From Marasmius tenuissimus (lineage: Eukaryota; Basidiomycota; Agaricomycetes; Agaricales; Marasmiaceae), in the NCBI GenBank assembly GCA_029532415.1, contig JAQOTA010000026.1:62001-126000 (forward strand): 64,000 nt of DNA. Reading direction: 5' to 3'. Within the stretch, counting starts at the first letter, position 1. The number at the start of each line of letters is the position of its first letter. Of the stretch, positions 1 through 13,148 are shown one piece after another. Under the pieces are notes generated by a model, which worked only from the letters and a program-made list of their open reading frames with translations, did not search any database and was not told where the DNA came from. The position numbers were made by a program, and so were the translations under genes.

Positions 1-3000
1 CTTCGTTCCCCATGAAACATCATGCACGTTAGCGAACGCGTATACATTGAGAACGGCGATGTACGACGGAGCCATGAGGAGGTATTGGATGAACGAGGTG
101 ATCATGTGCCATGGTTCGAACTATGTTACGATGGGACGAATGAGCGATGAATGGAAATGGAAAAGGGATCAAGTAACTCACAAAGATCAAACTGGCGACG
201 ATGTACAACCCCAACGTCGCAGCTATTGACAGAACGATATTCCTAAAGATTGCATTTCCAAACATATCCCCGATCGAGACAGCTTTGCCTTCTGTTTCCA
301 GATTCTTCGAGATGTCTTCGATGCCTTTAAATGCTAGGAAAAACGCTGAGAACTAGTATCAAGAAGACCAAGATATTAGCGTCAAGACGACGGTACCAAA
401 TAATTTTGAAACTAACCGTCATGTATATCGTTATCACAGCAAAGCCCAAGAATGAAGCCGTGTAAGGCCATTTTGAACCTTGAGGCCGATTACCGAGTGC
501 GAGCAGGAAGCACATGACCAAAAGACCTGCACCACCAGAGACGAATTTAGTCCACGCCGACGATTCAGCATTCAAAAAATTCAACACCCACCGAGATAGA
601 AGTAATTCAGGATGACGTTGACAACCTTAATCCCATTGCCCAAGTTGAAATCTTTAGCCTCCAAAGCATTCGAGAGGATGACAAACGCGATGTAGTAGTT
701 GGCCTAAGGTAACGATAAGTGAGCCGAGACCGCCAGAAAACGAACCCAGACACAAAAACTCACCAATGCGAACCAACTGAAGACCAAGTTGAAAAACTGA
801 TAAAACATCTCCACGTGTATCCAGAATTTCCTCATGAAACTATGTGCACTTCGGTAGATGTAGTAGAAGTGGATCGTCGAGTGTATGGCAGCGAAGAAAG
901 ATCCGTTCAGCCATCGTCGACGTTGAGAGATCAACTCCGGGACCTTGAAGGGGAGGGGGTTAGGCCTCCCGAAACGAAAAGGTGCCTATTATTCCATACC
1001 TGATCAGGAACATCAGTAATAGCGTACGCGCTCTTCACGTAGTGCAGGATCCACGCTCCACCGCGTTTCGATACGAGCTCCCAACACAGAATCTGTAGTC
1101 AACTGCGTGAGCGACATGGCCTGGCACCGGCAAGAAATGGCGACCTACACGATCCTCAGCGAGATACATGTTCGCGGTGAAGATATCCGCTCCAGCACCG
1201 TGCATTTTCTCTCCCAAGAAGTACTTCTGCAGCGGGCCTTCACCTTTCGCATCGTTCTGGAGCGCGATGTACCGATAAGCCGAGAAAGCACCCGGCAAGA
1301 CAGTGATATAACCAAAAACGGATTCGAGCGGTTTGTCCAGAATGTTACTAGTCAACGCAGATTGGGAGTCAGCAAAAACACGAATGTCTATGATTGTGTG
1401 GTATCTCACCTCATCTTATACTCGAAATTCTGAGCGGCAACGAGAGGGTTGATCAAGTTCAAACCCCATTTACCCTTGAGCGCGACAATCTCTCCACAGG
1501 CACCTCCGACGTTCGAGTTGATATCAAAAGCCTGAAGGGAATCTAGTTAGCTTAAGATCGTCCCGAATAGACGGAGAACGCACCTTCCACAAGTGGTAGA
1601 TACTTGTGGGCCCCGGCATAGTACCCACATCGAGCAGTACACAGACGTTCGGGTTCAGAATCGGACCGAAAGCATTGAAGAACCACCGATGACTGTTGAT
1701 CTTCTTCTGGTTCTTCTCCTTTAGACAGAAGATAATCTGCACCGGCATGTGGCCCTTCTCCGGTCCTTCAATCTTCAAGCTGGGCGTAACAGAGACTGTA
1801 CAATCTTGTTAGCACAGTTGAGCGCTGAGAGACGAATGTATCGCGTACTCTGCGTGGTATATTCATAGATATGCGCTGTGACTTGTTTGCCGTTGACGAC
1901 GTTCTTGGCAACACCGTCTTGGTAGGCACCCATCGCGGCGATGACGGAGAGCGTCCTCGAGTTGATCTTTTGTCGACCGTCGGAGACGATACAGACGACG
2001 ACCTTTTTCCAGCCTTCTTTACCCCATGTCTTGGAACGATCACGTTTGCACAGGTGAGCGATGTTTTTCATAACACCGTGCATTGTTCTGTGCCAGAGGT
2101 CATTTCGGAAATGAAAACGTGGTTTGAGTACCGACGCACCTGCAGAAAAGCTCTTCATCTTCGTTGTACATGGTCATTACTATGAAGAGCTCGGTTCTCC
2201 GAGGGGGGTCATAATGGACTTGTCTCAAGGTGAAGCCAGAGTCCTTGAACTCGTTCGGGTCACATGTTGCTGCTGAGTATCTGGATGGAAATGAGCCACA
2301 GGGGGCAGGAGAGAAGGGTAGCCGCGCACGCACCTCATGTGAGTGAACTCTCTGTCGCTATGCACGGACGGTGGGAACAGGTCCAGCAGTTTTGACGGAA
2401 CAGGGTTATCTGTCAAAATTTAGCGCAGGGAATGCTTTTGACAGGTGATTGGACGTACCAAGCACAAAATTTCCATGGAACAGTTCAACCTTCTTCACAG
2501 TCTTGTATCGTCGAGGTACTCGTTGAGGTATACGACCGTAACTGCAATCAAGTTTTGAGAATTAATGGCCCAACCAATTCGAAGAACAGGGACGCACCGA
2601 ATGTAAGTTGAATCATCGCCGCCGTAGTCACCTGGCATGGGCATGTTTATGTTCTCCTGACCAACATCGTACCAGCTATCAGTGTTGCCATCGCCAGCAG
2701 GCAAATTCAACCGATGGCCACCGCTGGTATTCCTCTGAAGCAACGGCATATCGAAGTCATTATCATTATGGTGATCAGCTGGCGCTGGACCATCGTCGCG
2801 TAGCTCATAGGAGGGATGCATCGACAGCGGTGGTTGGCTAGGCTGTTGGTAGGGCGTTGCGAAAGGGTCTTGAGCCGGGTACGGATCGTGCTGTCCATAG
2901 GAATCGTGAGGAACATTTTGAGGTGGAGGCGGCGGTACGCCGGAATACGGGTCATAGTGATCATAGTGGCCAGGAGCAGCGCCTGGCGGAGGAGGAGGAG

Positions 3001-3246
3001 AGCCTAATGGCGGTATTGCCGGGTATGCTGTATTGAACTGTTGAAGAGGGGGTGGTGGTGGTGGTGAGCCTGGTCCATGCTGGAATCCGCCTGTATAATA
3101 GCCGCTCTGGTTCTGATTAGGTAGGTAGCCGTCATTGTAATGGTGATGTTGGGATTCAGGATCCTGTTGGACGATGATGAGAGGGGCTTGCTCATCGTGG
3201 GCAACGACGATGACGACCAAGTACGCACCTCTGGATATCTTGACAT
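1..3246 (-). CDS. Chitin synthase (division 1, class I-III type), 3' end outside window
   Basis: Membrane enzyme that polymerises UDP-GlcNAc into cell wall chitin. Translation on the minus strand gives a Pro/Gln/His-rich disordered N-terminus (about 200 aa, several runs of 5-6 prolines), then the CHS1N-like stretch (FHGNFVLDNPVP), the [11 protein letters not shown] glycosyltransferase motif, [18 protein letters not shown], the [20 protein letters not shown] block and the catalytic QRRRWLNGS (about 900-930). Several transmembrane segments follow, and the frame leaves the window in a [15 protein letters not shown] motif typical of the last loop, so the last residues are missing. The coding sequence is split by short introns. 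The start at 3246 (MSRYPE) needs a 38-nt first intron to join the frame beginning QAPLIIV, so the exact start is uncertain. The YNEDE and CHS1N motifs favour classes I-III over the myosin-fused classes. Confidence 0.93.
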
Positions 3247-4647
3247 CGTTGAGGATAGTTTTTATGCAATTTCCTACTCTGTCCGTGTCCTGACCGCCCT
3301 TGCTCGTTGTCAGAAAATTGGGACCTGGTCGTTGCTGTTAACGCTGGGCGCAGTTCGTCATAAATGTTCCTTTATCAATTTGTGACTGAGCGCAGCTGCT
3401 GTAGTCACGTTTACGTGACCACTGCCATTGTACTGCCCCATCACAACGCCGGCAGTCTCTTTCGCGTCAAAATGAAATACCTTGGGACGGCGCTAGGAGA
3501 AATGAAGATCGAAGGAGAGGTCGAGAGTGAGCTATTGGGAGTGTCTGGGATGTTGGGAGGTGGAGAAAAGGCTTTTGTGGGTGTTAATGTGCGTTGATCT
3601 GGTACTTTCCGGGGTTTTCTGTATCTCATCCTACGCAGTCTTGTGGGGTACCCAACATTGATACGGTTTTTGAGCCCTTCATGGCCAGGACCGCCTCAAA
3701 AAGATTGCCTGCGGAAGCACTGCAGTCGGAACCCGTTTCCGCTTATCCGTGCACGCGTTTTACTCCAGGACGCGTCGATATCAGGTCAGCAGAACAGCAA
3801 GACAAGTGCAGTGACATGCTCGTCGCGGCCACGAGCATAAAGAAAGCAGATCCAACCCAGGTCTACGGCGAGTTGTCGGGTTTTTCGATCTCATATTGGT
3901 GAGGTCAAGTAGATAAATTTTTGAGCAGACGATGCGGGGTAAAGCCCATGGAGACAGTACTTAGCACCGGCTCGTGCAACTGTATGGTGTAAATTTTTTC
4001 GGCCTTCACCTGACTCTAAATATACTACCCCGGCCATATACATTGCCTTGTGTCCGGCCTATCGCAAACCGTCCTCTTCATGCGGGTTCAACTCGATATC
4101 ACGTCGAAGAGACAGCTTTCTGACAGCTCAGCCCGTGTTTTACCTTCGGGGTGAGTAAAGTTTCATAAATCCATCGTTCTAGCCACTCAATCTTGACACC
4201 TTCCCCACAACAAAAGGATATCCTCTCTCCCGAGTGAGATTTGTATCCACCTCCACGCTCAGCCGTGTGATCTACCGACCACATGGCTGGCACGCTAATA
4301 GCCCGCAATCTGCCAACCGACCTTCTGTTTCTGCAAGAATAATGTGGTCTCACTCGCCGGACGTAACGGTATTCATGCTTATTCCCCTGGCAATCGGTAT
4401 GTTCTCCCCAGTGCGTTACCACCCATTACCCATGCATCATTTCTCCTTCTGACAGATCCTCAAGTGTCCCCCAATCAGCTATCATTTTCGGGCCGCACCA
4501 TGTGCCAGGTCTTTCTTTTCTTGTCACGGGCCCGACGCGGGGCATATAAGAACGGAAGCTCATCCAGAGGTACAGCAAGGGTGGTCAATCCGTCCCCTGC
4601 ATCCGCACATCGCTGCAGCTACGACACTTGGGTGAACCTCGGACAAA
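3247..4647. other. Intergenic, divergent promoters of chitin synthase and lipase
   Basis: No convincing coding sequence is seen. The stretch separates two divergently transcribed genes and so should hold both promoters. A TATA-like word (GCATATAAG) lies at about 4541-4549, roughly 100 nt before the lipase start. Confidence 0.5.
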
Positions 4648-5880
4648 ATGATTCGCTCCCTCGTAGCTTTCCTAGCCTTGTTCGCAGCTGTGGCTTTCGC
4701 CTCGCCTGTTGCAGACAAGCGACAGTCGGTTACCATTCTGTCGTCTGCTCAAGTCTCCTCGTACAAGCCCTACTCGTTCTTTGCAGCAGCAGCGTACTGC
4801 AAGCCGGCGAACACGAAGGCTTGGAACTGCGGAAGTGGGTTTCATCTTCATCTTCTATCTCTTGTTCTCATCACGAAACTGATCGCCACCTTCCCATGAA
4901 CAGCAAACTGCAATGCACGCCCCGGTTTTAAAACGGTCGCGTCTGGAGGCGATGGCGGGGATGTCCAATTTTGGTATGTTGGGTATGATCCATCACTCCA
5001 GACGGTTATTGTTGGACACCAAGGAACGAACTTCTCCGAAATGTGAGTAATTGCACACAACGGCCTCTGATCAGTGAACCTAATGCTATTCTTAGCGACG
5101 CAGTGCTCACCGATGCCAACTTTATCTTAACTGGCCTCAGTACCTCTTTGTTCCCCGGCGTACCCTCCAATGTCAAAGTTCACAGCGGATTCAAAGAAGC
5201 GCAGGAGGACTCCGCCGCTCCCGTCCTCGCAGCCGTCAAGTCCGCACTTTCAGCCAACTCTGCCAATACCGTAACCGTCGTTGGACATTCGCTTGGCGCC
5301 GCGATCGCCCTTCTCGACACGCTCTACCTCCGACTTCAACTGCCCGCTTCGACTACCGTCAAGATGGTCAGCTATGCATCTCCTCGGGTCAGCTCTATTC
5401 TTTTTTCTCAAGCCCTTCGAACGTTGACACCTCCCATCCCTCACCCAGGTCGGTAACGACGAATTCGCGAGCTACGTGGACTCTAAGATCCCAATGACGC
5501 GCATCAACAACAAGTGAGTTCAAACCGTTCTTCATTACATGTTTCTTGGCCCTAACAACAAAACGCGTGCCTTCTCCTTTTGTTTTTCGTTTCTGCTTTC
5601 CCAGAAAGGATCTCGTTCCCATTCTCCCCGGTCGATTCCTAGGCTACGCACACCCCAACGGAGAGATTCATATCAAGGACGATAACTCCTGGGCTTCTTG
5701 CCCTGGTCACGATAACACGGACGGGCAATGCACTACAGGCGCAGTGCCGAACATTCTTGTGGGCAAGGCGGGTGATCACTCTGGTATGTGACGTTCTGTT
5801 ATTTCACACCTTCTCGGATTGTAGCTCACCCCTTTTGTGTTTCTTCAGGACCGTACGACGGTGTTAATATGGGCTGCTGA
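4648..5880 (+). CDS. Secreted class 3 (alpha/beta hydrolase) lipase
   Basis: Predicted extracellular triacylglycerol lipase or related esterase. The first exon begins with a clear signal peptide (MIRSLVAFLALFAAVAFA), followed by SPVADKR, a likely dibasic propeptide site. The nucleophile elbow is VVGHSLGAA (about 5278-5300), the lid-side motif is IVGHQGTN, and the end carries DLVPILPG and GDHSGPY, which should provide the Asp and His of the triad. Introns read as GT-AG: the first is 4835-4903 (WNCG-TNCNARPG), then one before DAVLTDANF, one joining SYASPRV to GNDEFASYV, one before KDLVPILPG, and one before PYDGVNMGC. The protein is about 300 aa, normal for the family. The frame is intact. Substrate preference cannot be read from the sequence; feruloyl esterase is a less likely alternative in the same fold. 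Confidence 0.93.
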
Positions 5881-6070
5881 GTAGATCTGATACCCATGTA
5901 GGTTATACCCCCCCCCGTCATGTCCAAGTTGAGTTAAATGAATAATTTATAACGTTGAACTGAACTGCATGCGGTCGTAAGTACCCGTGAGAGATAAGTG
6001 AACTAATACATAAGGAACGTTCCCCTGCTTCCCTAGAATCCCAGCCCTGTCGCCTGTGCGTCACCCTTTC

Positions 6071-8441
6071 TTACTTCTGAACGTACGGCTCGCAGACCTT
6101 CGGGTCATGAAGCTGTGTTGGGTCTTTCGTCAAGTATCCTCTTCGGACGCCCTCAAAGTACGACCTGTCGGGAAGTCCCAGTCAGAGACTTGGCGACGAA
6201 GCTAGCAGTACGGAAGAACACATTTACGGACCATTGTCGTGCCGTATCGTTTGCCTCCTTGGATATCTCAATCTTAAAATTCCAGAACTAGAAACATGTT
6301 TTAGCATCAGAGGCAGAAACACAGTCAGTGCTAGTGAATACTTACAATCCACCCATCTCCCTTGGTGTAAGCCAATTTCTGAGCGTCCGCCCACTTGAAC
6401 AAGAACTCGTCCGTTGCGTTGAATTCTGTCGGGAGCCCCCATTCTGTCCGGTGCGTTGGTATTTAGAGACGGGCCTCAGGAAGCAGATTTTACTTACCTC
6501 CGAACCAGAGGGGGCTATTTCCCAACTCGGCATCGGCTTCTACGCGTTTGAGGTCTGTCAGAAGCGTGAATACACAAGGGATGAGGGCAAGACGCGATGA
6601 GCCGGGGACTGACTGCAGATACTCGTGAGGTATGCCTCTTCATTAGCGTCAGCAACGCCCTAAGTGTGTATGTGAAGCGTCAGAGAACAAATACTCAGAG
6701 CGACGCGGTGGCACGTACCCCAAAGCTGTAGTACAGATGGTTATCAAATGCGATTGGGCCTATAGCAGCATCCGCCGGGTTCGGTGGGTTGTTCTTCTGC
6801 CAATTAATATCCATGAAGCTGTAGTCAAGAGCAAACAAAATAATGGTGTCAGTCTCCGAGTCATCTCTCGCCCGAGTGCAGTTTCGAAACTAGAAAAGGT
6901 CAAAGTAGGCACTTACTTTGTAACCAGCGGTTTCCTGTTCCTGCCATTATTTCCGCGGAACTGCAAGGTCGAATCGTCCTTCACAAGGTCATGAACGATT
7001 TCTTGAACAATCGGGGCAGCTTCCGCGACAGCCTTGAGAACCTGCTCAGGGAACTTTGACTGCAGCTCGCTGTCTGAAGCCACTTTCCCAAACGCAGTCG
7101 CGATATCCGACTGGTCGAAATGAAGCTCGGGGACAGCGGGATCAAAGGCGTATATCCCGAGGATGGCTTCAACTACTCGGATCGTCCGAACAAAATTCTT
7201 CTGGACTGAAGCAGAAAAGGGGAAGTATTAGCGTCAAGAAGCTTCATACGGACAAAAGGCATATTGTGGCGTTAAACGCACATTGACCATATCCGGGAGT
7301 CAAATTCGCATCCATGATAGGCTCATTAACCGCTTCTATTGCGAAGACGGTGCTGAATTCGGGATCGATATGGGAGAGTGTTGTCATCACAGCTGTCCAT
7401 GTCAAGGCTCGCTGGTAGTTCTTGTCCGTCTGCGACGATCCGTAGGGTTGATGCCAATCAGCGGATAAGCTAGTGGTAAACACCGAGAGACTCACGTAGA
7501 ATTGAACATCCGAAGTACATCTGCAAAGGGGGAGATCAGTGGGCCTTAAGTTACGAGGAGAAGAGGACGCTTCGGGCCGCTTACCTGCCTGCGAACATCT
7601 GATTGGGAGTTTGGACGCCGGGAAGGGCATGGTGGTCCAGTATAACCTCAATGCCTGCCTTTCTCAGCTGCGAAAGACCACGGCGCTGATGAAGAAGGAA
7701 CGACCCAGCAGTGAATATTTGTGTCGTTCACAAAAAAAGAAGTAATTGACTCACGAGGGACTTCAATCCACCCCGAGGGTAGAACTCATTCTTTCGGTCC
7801 ACCAACGGCTCGACAATCCAATATCCGAGCTATATCCGAGCCGTTAGAAGCAAGTTTGACTTTGCATTGCGAATGATGATGAACATACCGGGATTCGGGC
7901 TGTGTTCATACGAAGGTCAACTAACTCGTCAACATCGGCTTGATTAAACCATGTATCCCTAGACGGAAATTTGGTCGCTAGTTAGCGCTGGGAGGGATCC
8001 ACCAGAAATGTCGTTAAACCCACCAATGCTTCGCAAATTTCTGGTCGGCCGTGTCGGGGAAAGCTTTGACGAATTCGCTAGAATGGGGCAATTAGCGATG
8101 AATTGGAGGGTGTGGCAGGCGCAAGAATGATCGCACAATTCACTGCGAATACAATCTGAACAATTGAGACAGTTCTCTCCACCCATAGACAGCCATTCTA
8201 AGTTATTGAAGTTCAGTTCACGCACGAGGTGAGCTACTGAATCCACAGAATGTCGCGTACCTCCAGGTAGCATCCACGGCTCAATGAGGAGCCTGCAAGA
8301 GAACATTCAGACCTCGACGGCGCTGACCGAGAGAAACACGTACCACGACCCAAGATTGACACCATAGAGCTTCTCGGGTTGCGCATTGACAACAGTCAAA
8401 CAACACAGCAAAAGTGAGAGAAGGAGACAAAAAGGCTTCAT
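6071..8441 (-). CDS. Secreted glucan 1,3-beta-glucosidase, GH5 (subfamily 9-like)
   Basis: Exo-beta-1,3-glucanase that trims cell wall or extracellular beta-glucan. It starts with a signal peptide (MKPFCLLLSLLLCCLTVVNA) directly before QPEKLYGVNLGSW. Conserved blocks in order are LLIEPWMLP, EWLSMGGENC, DTWFNQADVDELVDLRMNTARIPLGYW split by introns, DHHALPGVQTP, the acid/base motif FAIEAVNEP, the probable nucleophile region EWGLPTEFN, and the family end EGVRRGYLT, finishing KVCEPYVQK. At least eight short introns interrupt it. A TATAAAA element lies 46 nt upstream of the ATG, which supports this start over in-frame codons further upstream. It lacks the Thr-rich tail of its paralogue at 33098-35840, so it is probably freely secreted. 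Both catalytic Glu positions appear present. Confidence 0.92.
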
Positions 8442-9418
8442 CTCGTCGCTGAGAGAGGTAGGTGAAAAACTCCAGCGGGCGGGGGATTTTATAGGAAACC
8501 TTTCTTCAAACAAACTAACGAGCGTGAAGCACGGCTGCAAAAGTTTCCACAAAAAGGATATTACCTTCGAACTTAACCGCCTCGGAGGCGACACAAGCCA
8601 CATTGTCTTCGGTAGTATATTGGCAGTGACACCCGAATGTGTATGGATTCGGAATGGATGAGCTCTTGTAAAGCTGAAGACGGCAGCATTGTGGTCAAGG
8701 GGATTTCGCCTCGTGGACCGATTTTGTTTGGTTATCCTTTGTCCATTTTGCCGTCCGAGAGGGGGCGAAATACAGTAGAATGTTGCCTGCACGGGTGGCG
8801 CTGATTTGGATGAACTTTGAAGGCCTCGGCTTGAAGGGTGAAGCTAATTTAGGGTCAGGTCCCCTAACCATAAGGTTCCCTCACGGTGAGGAAGCGTTTC
8901 GAAGCCTTTGGCGGGATAGCTGGTTAAATTGGCAAAGAGGGCGGCCTTGGTTCGGGAAAGCCACAGAGCGTCAAAAAAATTCACCCTCACCACGAGCGTC
9001 CGAATAGTCGCCGAACCATATGCTCCGAGCACCGTTGAGACCAGCACTTGACCGTGGACAATAGTAAAAAAGTCCAGAAGCATTATTTCCCGCACAGGAG
9101 CACACGACTCTTTGAACTTGAAGGCTTCTAGGGCAGCGGAGACTCGAGAATAGTCAAACTAGGACAGTTGAGGACGAGTCCCCCAGTCTCTATCGTCATT
9201 TATAGCTGAAAGACAGAGAACTCAGGTGACACGATTCCAGCTTTAATATTTCGTGAGAAGACGATGAGCGCTCGTGCCCGAATTAGATTATTACCGTCTA
9301 ATAATACTAGCGAACATCTGAGCTGTAGCGCAAAGTTTAGAAACACCAAAGCAGAGGCTACCAAAGTCAATTGTCTCGGGGCGTTCTCGCAACGACATCT
9401 GGGTGTCTGTGCAGCACT
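8442..9418. other. Intergenic upstream of the GH5 gene
   Basis: Apart from the TATA element, only short overlapping ORFs on both strands are found, none with recognisable motifs. No gene is called. Confidence 0.45.
8487..8493 (-). promoter_or_regulatory. TATA box of the GH5 gene
   Basis: TATAAAA on the minus strand, 46 nt before the ATG at 8441. The position fits a core promoter with a short leader. Confidence 0.5.
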
Positions 9419-10397
9419 CTATGTGATGCGCATAACTTCTCCAAAGCCTAGAGACAGTCGAATATCGAGCCATTCCCGACCCCTATGACCAATTCTCGAT
9501 CCCGTCCCGCCAAGTAGCGCCCCCCAAGCCGTGTTCGCCGATAGGTCTCCCGCCATGCGTGTGCCCACCGCTTCAGATTCAGCCACCTGCTCGCCCTCTT
9601 GTCCTCCTGACCTCTCGGGAGCGCCGGCGTGCTCAAGTTCGCGTGCCTCGCCAAAGTCCAAAAGTATCACTCCTAGAGTGTTCACTGAGATCGCTACATT
9701 GTTCGCCTTGATATTGGCACGATGGACAAAAACAGCATTTTGGACACTTTTGTTCGCACCGAGTAAGGGTACCGCAACCTCCATCAGAGCGAGGGGTAGA
9801 CCATCGTTACCTTCACAGTATGACTGTAAGGTATGACCGATATATTGTGTGAGCAAGAGGTGAACATCCTCTCGAATCTCCTGTTCCTTAATCACGTTGA
9901 CAACGCCAGGAAGATCTTGCAACTGGCCCAAAGCGGGTCACCTCGTTCGTTAGCTTCGCGAACGCAATCGGCTCATCTTCTCGACTGTTTCAACAGAAGT
10001 ACTTGTCTCTGCAAGCAGAAGTCGATGATGTTGGAAGCCTGCTGCTGATTGGCGAAGAGCCGACGACCTGTTCACAATTAGCTATGACAAGCGCTCAGGT
10101 TCATCATGGTGCTTACCTCTGCCACGTCGAACATGGTACATAGAAGTGCAGGAATCTCCGACCGGGTCCACGTATAGAGCAACAAACCAAGGAGGTCCGG
10201 TAGATATCTGTTGCATCAAGGAGTTGGCGAAGCAATTCATCATAACGCGAGCTTTAGTGTGGTCTTGCCCGTCCCAACCCCAATTGATGTCACCCCACAC
10301 AATCAATGGAGTCGCCCCCTGACGTATCGAAGGCCCGATGACCTGAAAACCGCAGATAGGTGAGCACGAATACAATGTCCGCCCTTTTCCCCCTTTA
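9419..10397 (-). pseudogene. Degenerate protein kinase-like gene fragment, cut by a DNA element
   Basis: Minus-strand frames give a hinge-like stretch (HLLLTQYIGHTLQSY), then a catalytic-loop-like FVHRANIKANNVAI and LLDFGEAREL, which resembles the kinase DFG. In an active kinase the loop would read HRD; here the Asp is replaced, with an extra residue (HRAN). An upstream exon reads VIGPSIRQGATPLIVWGDINWGW up to a GT donor near 10108. The frame then runs directly into the terminal repeat of the element starting at 10398. I interpret it as a remnant of a kinase-fold gene disrupted by insertion. The kinase assignment is moderate: no glycine loop or VAIK lysine is visible, and the C-terminal end is not kinase-like. 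Confidence 0.45.
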
Positions 10398-10506
10398 CAC
10401 TGGGGGCATTTTTCTGTCAAGTAGGACATGTCGTGGTGGTGTCAAGTAGGACATGACGGTATCTGGTCTTTTGCGGGACCACCGTGACCGAGAACAAAGG
10501 ATGAAT
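10398..10506 (+). repeat. Left terminal inverted repeat
   Basis: 109 bp matching the reverse complement of 13149-13257 with about a dozen differences. It contains a short internal duplication of GTCAAGTAGGACATG. Confidence 0.88.
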
Positions 10507-10635
10507 TATATTTTCTTTGTCTGTTTATTTCTCTTATGAATCATGATTCCTGGACTGCCGCTTTGGATCGTTGCTTCCCAAACCAGACTACGGGCCGCAC
10601 AAAGATAAAACAGATTTGATCCCGGCATCAATGCC

Positions 10636-10943
10636 ATTAGGGGAGTTCAAAGCTCTGTTTCCACCCTCGCTTTCCAGCTGCTTTCCCATTCGCTTTCCCG
10701 TCTACTCCGGCCAAGATCATCATGTTTTTTTATTTCTCAGAGCGTATCCTGCAATCTTTAAGACTCTTTATCACGAAGATAATACATATTGAAGTGCAAA
10801 TGAACGGTGAATTTACTGTTTGCTTGCTGTTCCATGCCCTGTTCTTGTGTTATTTGTGAGTAAAACCCACGAAAGCGGATGGGAAAGCAGACCTGAAAGT
10901 GGTGGGAAAGCGAGTGTGTAAGAGAGGTTAGAACTCCCCTATT
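10636..10943. repeat. Nested imperfect foldback inside the transposon
   Basis: The left arm (about 10636-10700: ATTAGGGGAGTTC, CTCGCTTTCC, CTGCTTTCCCATTCG) is mirrored by the right arm (about 10871-10943: GGATGGGAAAGCAG, GGGAAAGCGAG, GAACTCCCCTAT). It is probably a MITE inserted in the larger element, or part of its own structure. Confidence 0.6.
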
Positions 10944-13148
10944 GACAATTGGGTTGTTTACCGGTCTGGACTCTTCTGTAAGCCTATCTAGTATCCAACA
11001 AGGGAGGCAGGCCTTGTAGATAGTGTATTCCACAGACATGTTGAAACTCCACATCTGGTCTGATGAGCTACTTGTGTGTCTGAGTCTGTGACACTTTAAT
11101 AATGTCCTCTGGCGAGGGCATGGTATGTCCCTTTTTTGAGTATCTCACCAGAACAATGGTCGCTAGATTCTGACCGCTCACAAACGCCCAAATCGCTCGT
11201 GAGTGGTCATGAGCGCTGTGAGCCTCGGGGCCGCTCACAAGTGAATATGGGACACCTTTTTTTTTCGTGTGCACTCATGAGCACTGCGAGGCTTGCAGTG
11301 CTCATGAGCAAACCAAATTTCCTGATCGTTCAGGAGCTGTACTGACTTCATATTCAGTCGTGAGCATTCCAGGAAGAGAAATAAAAAAAAAATGATAGAT
11401 TTCGAGTATATAAAAGAAAGTCCAGATTGCATTAGCAAGAATACATAGGTAGATCATGATATATGTTATCTATCGATACTTCTACTATACACAGACACTC
11501 ACGTCCATATCCTCTTGTTATCGGCAACCCACAATCCACACCACACCAACCACCGGTTGCCATAGTCTAGATCATCAATCATGCGGCACTTGTTCACCAA
11601 AGCGAAGCTGTTGTCACAGTCAGCAATAACTTCAAATAATGAGGGGAACAAAATCATACACTCAGTCTGCAGTCATATTCTTGCAGGGACCAGTGGGGAC
11701 GTCGGGTTAGAGTGGGGGATGGGGGATTAAGTCTAGGGAAACTGCGAGGTATTTATACATCTTAGGGATGGTCTGTGCGTCGTCTTTTCTCTTGCCCAAA
11801 AGAAGCAATCTCAGCCTGACCGGCGTCATGATGACGTTGACTTGTGCACGGACCATGATCAAGTGATCACGTTCTTTGGAGGTGCTCGTCTGCGCGATCT
11901 CAATGATCCTGGCAAGAAAAATCAGCTAAACTCGAAGAAGAGCAGAAAAATAGACGCATGCTCTTTAGTAGTGTCCACTCCATGTCTCTGGGCTCCAAAA
12001 TCAGCTATCCACTCGAGAAAAGAAAATTCTCTTGCTATAGTATATCTTCTTGTACCAAATCTCTGTTGTAGACCCAGCAACCAGCCACATAGCAGTGACC
12101 TGAGAATTCAAGAGACGCTTCTGACGCACGCTCATCGAAGCTAGAGTTCAAAAAATGGAATTCTTATTGAGCATGTACAAGAAAAAAAAAGCTCGACGAC
12201 GCACCGTGCTATGAATCGCACCAACAAATTCCCCACGTAATTGATCCTCCACCAATATGTTTGTACGTGCTTCGGCGTAGTTTTAAGCCAATAGTGAGAG
12301 ATTTACATTGTTGGTCATTGACAATAGTGCGACGGCGACGGTGAGATAGGGATGGTGGTTGCGGTTCAAAGGTGGGATGAGGTGGCTGTGCAGTCCGCGT
12401 GGCCGTGAAATTTTTCACGCGAGGTCCATTTCGTCTAACGCCCGGGAGAAATCAAGCGCCTGATATTACTTTCGCTGGTAAAACCCGCATTGGGCCCTTG
12501 AACAGGTCGTGGGCTTTCATGAAGCAACTATGAGGCTCAAGCCGGCTTCTGACAAATTATGAGATGATTGTGAGACTCACAGATGTTCATGAGCGCTTAT
12601 GAACCAGCCTGAGCCTCATAGCTGCTCACAAGCGCTCATGCACAGCCCGGCTGTTCAGGAGCGCTCACAATCAGCCCACCTTCTCATATGCCCTCACGAA
12701 CACTGTGATCACTCACGATTCATCAGAATCTATGTACATATTTTCTGGTGCTTAGTATCCGCTGCATCACAGTAGTGCTTGGGGCCTATCTCTGGGTTGA
12801 ATTGGAGCTTCTCCCCATCAGACTGCTCTTGCTCTGAGCAATTGTCTTCAACCTACTATGGCTAGCCTTTGAGCTGAGTATTGGCTTCAGTCAGGTAGTT
12901 CACATAAAGAACTCCCCCTCGTCAACATGCTGCTCATTCAATTCCCACATTCATTATCAAGGAGAGAAGCCTGTCTGACTGGCTTTCAGGCGGCACTGCG
13001 GCGATGGAACGATCCCAGCACGGCGACGCGAGCCTGACAATCACATAGCCAATTCAGTACGTGATCCTTTGTTGCTCCGATGCGCCGTTTGATGAGAAAC
13101 TCAGTTTCCGGAGCGAGAATTGCCCCGATACCGGATGAAAGACACAAC

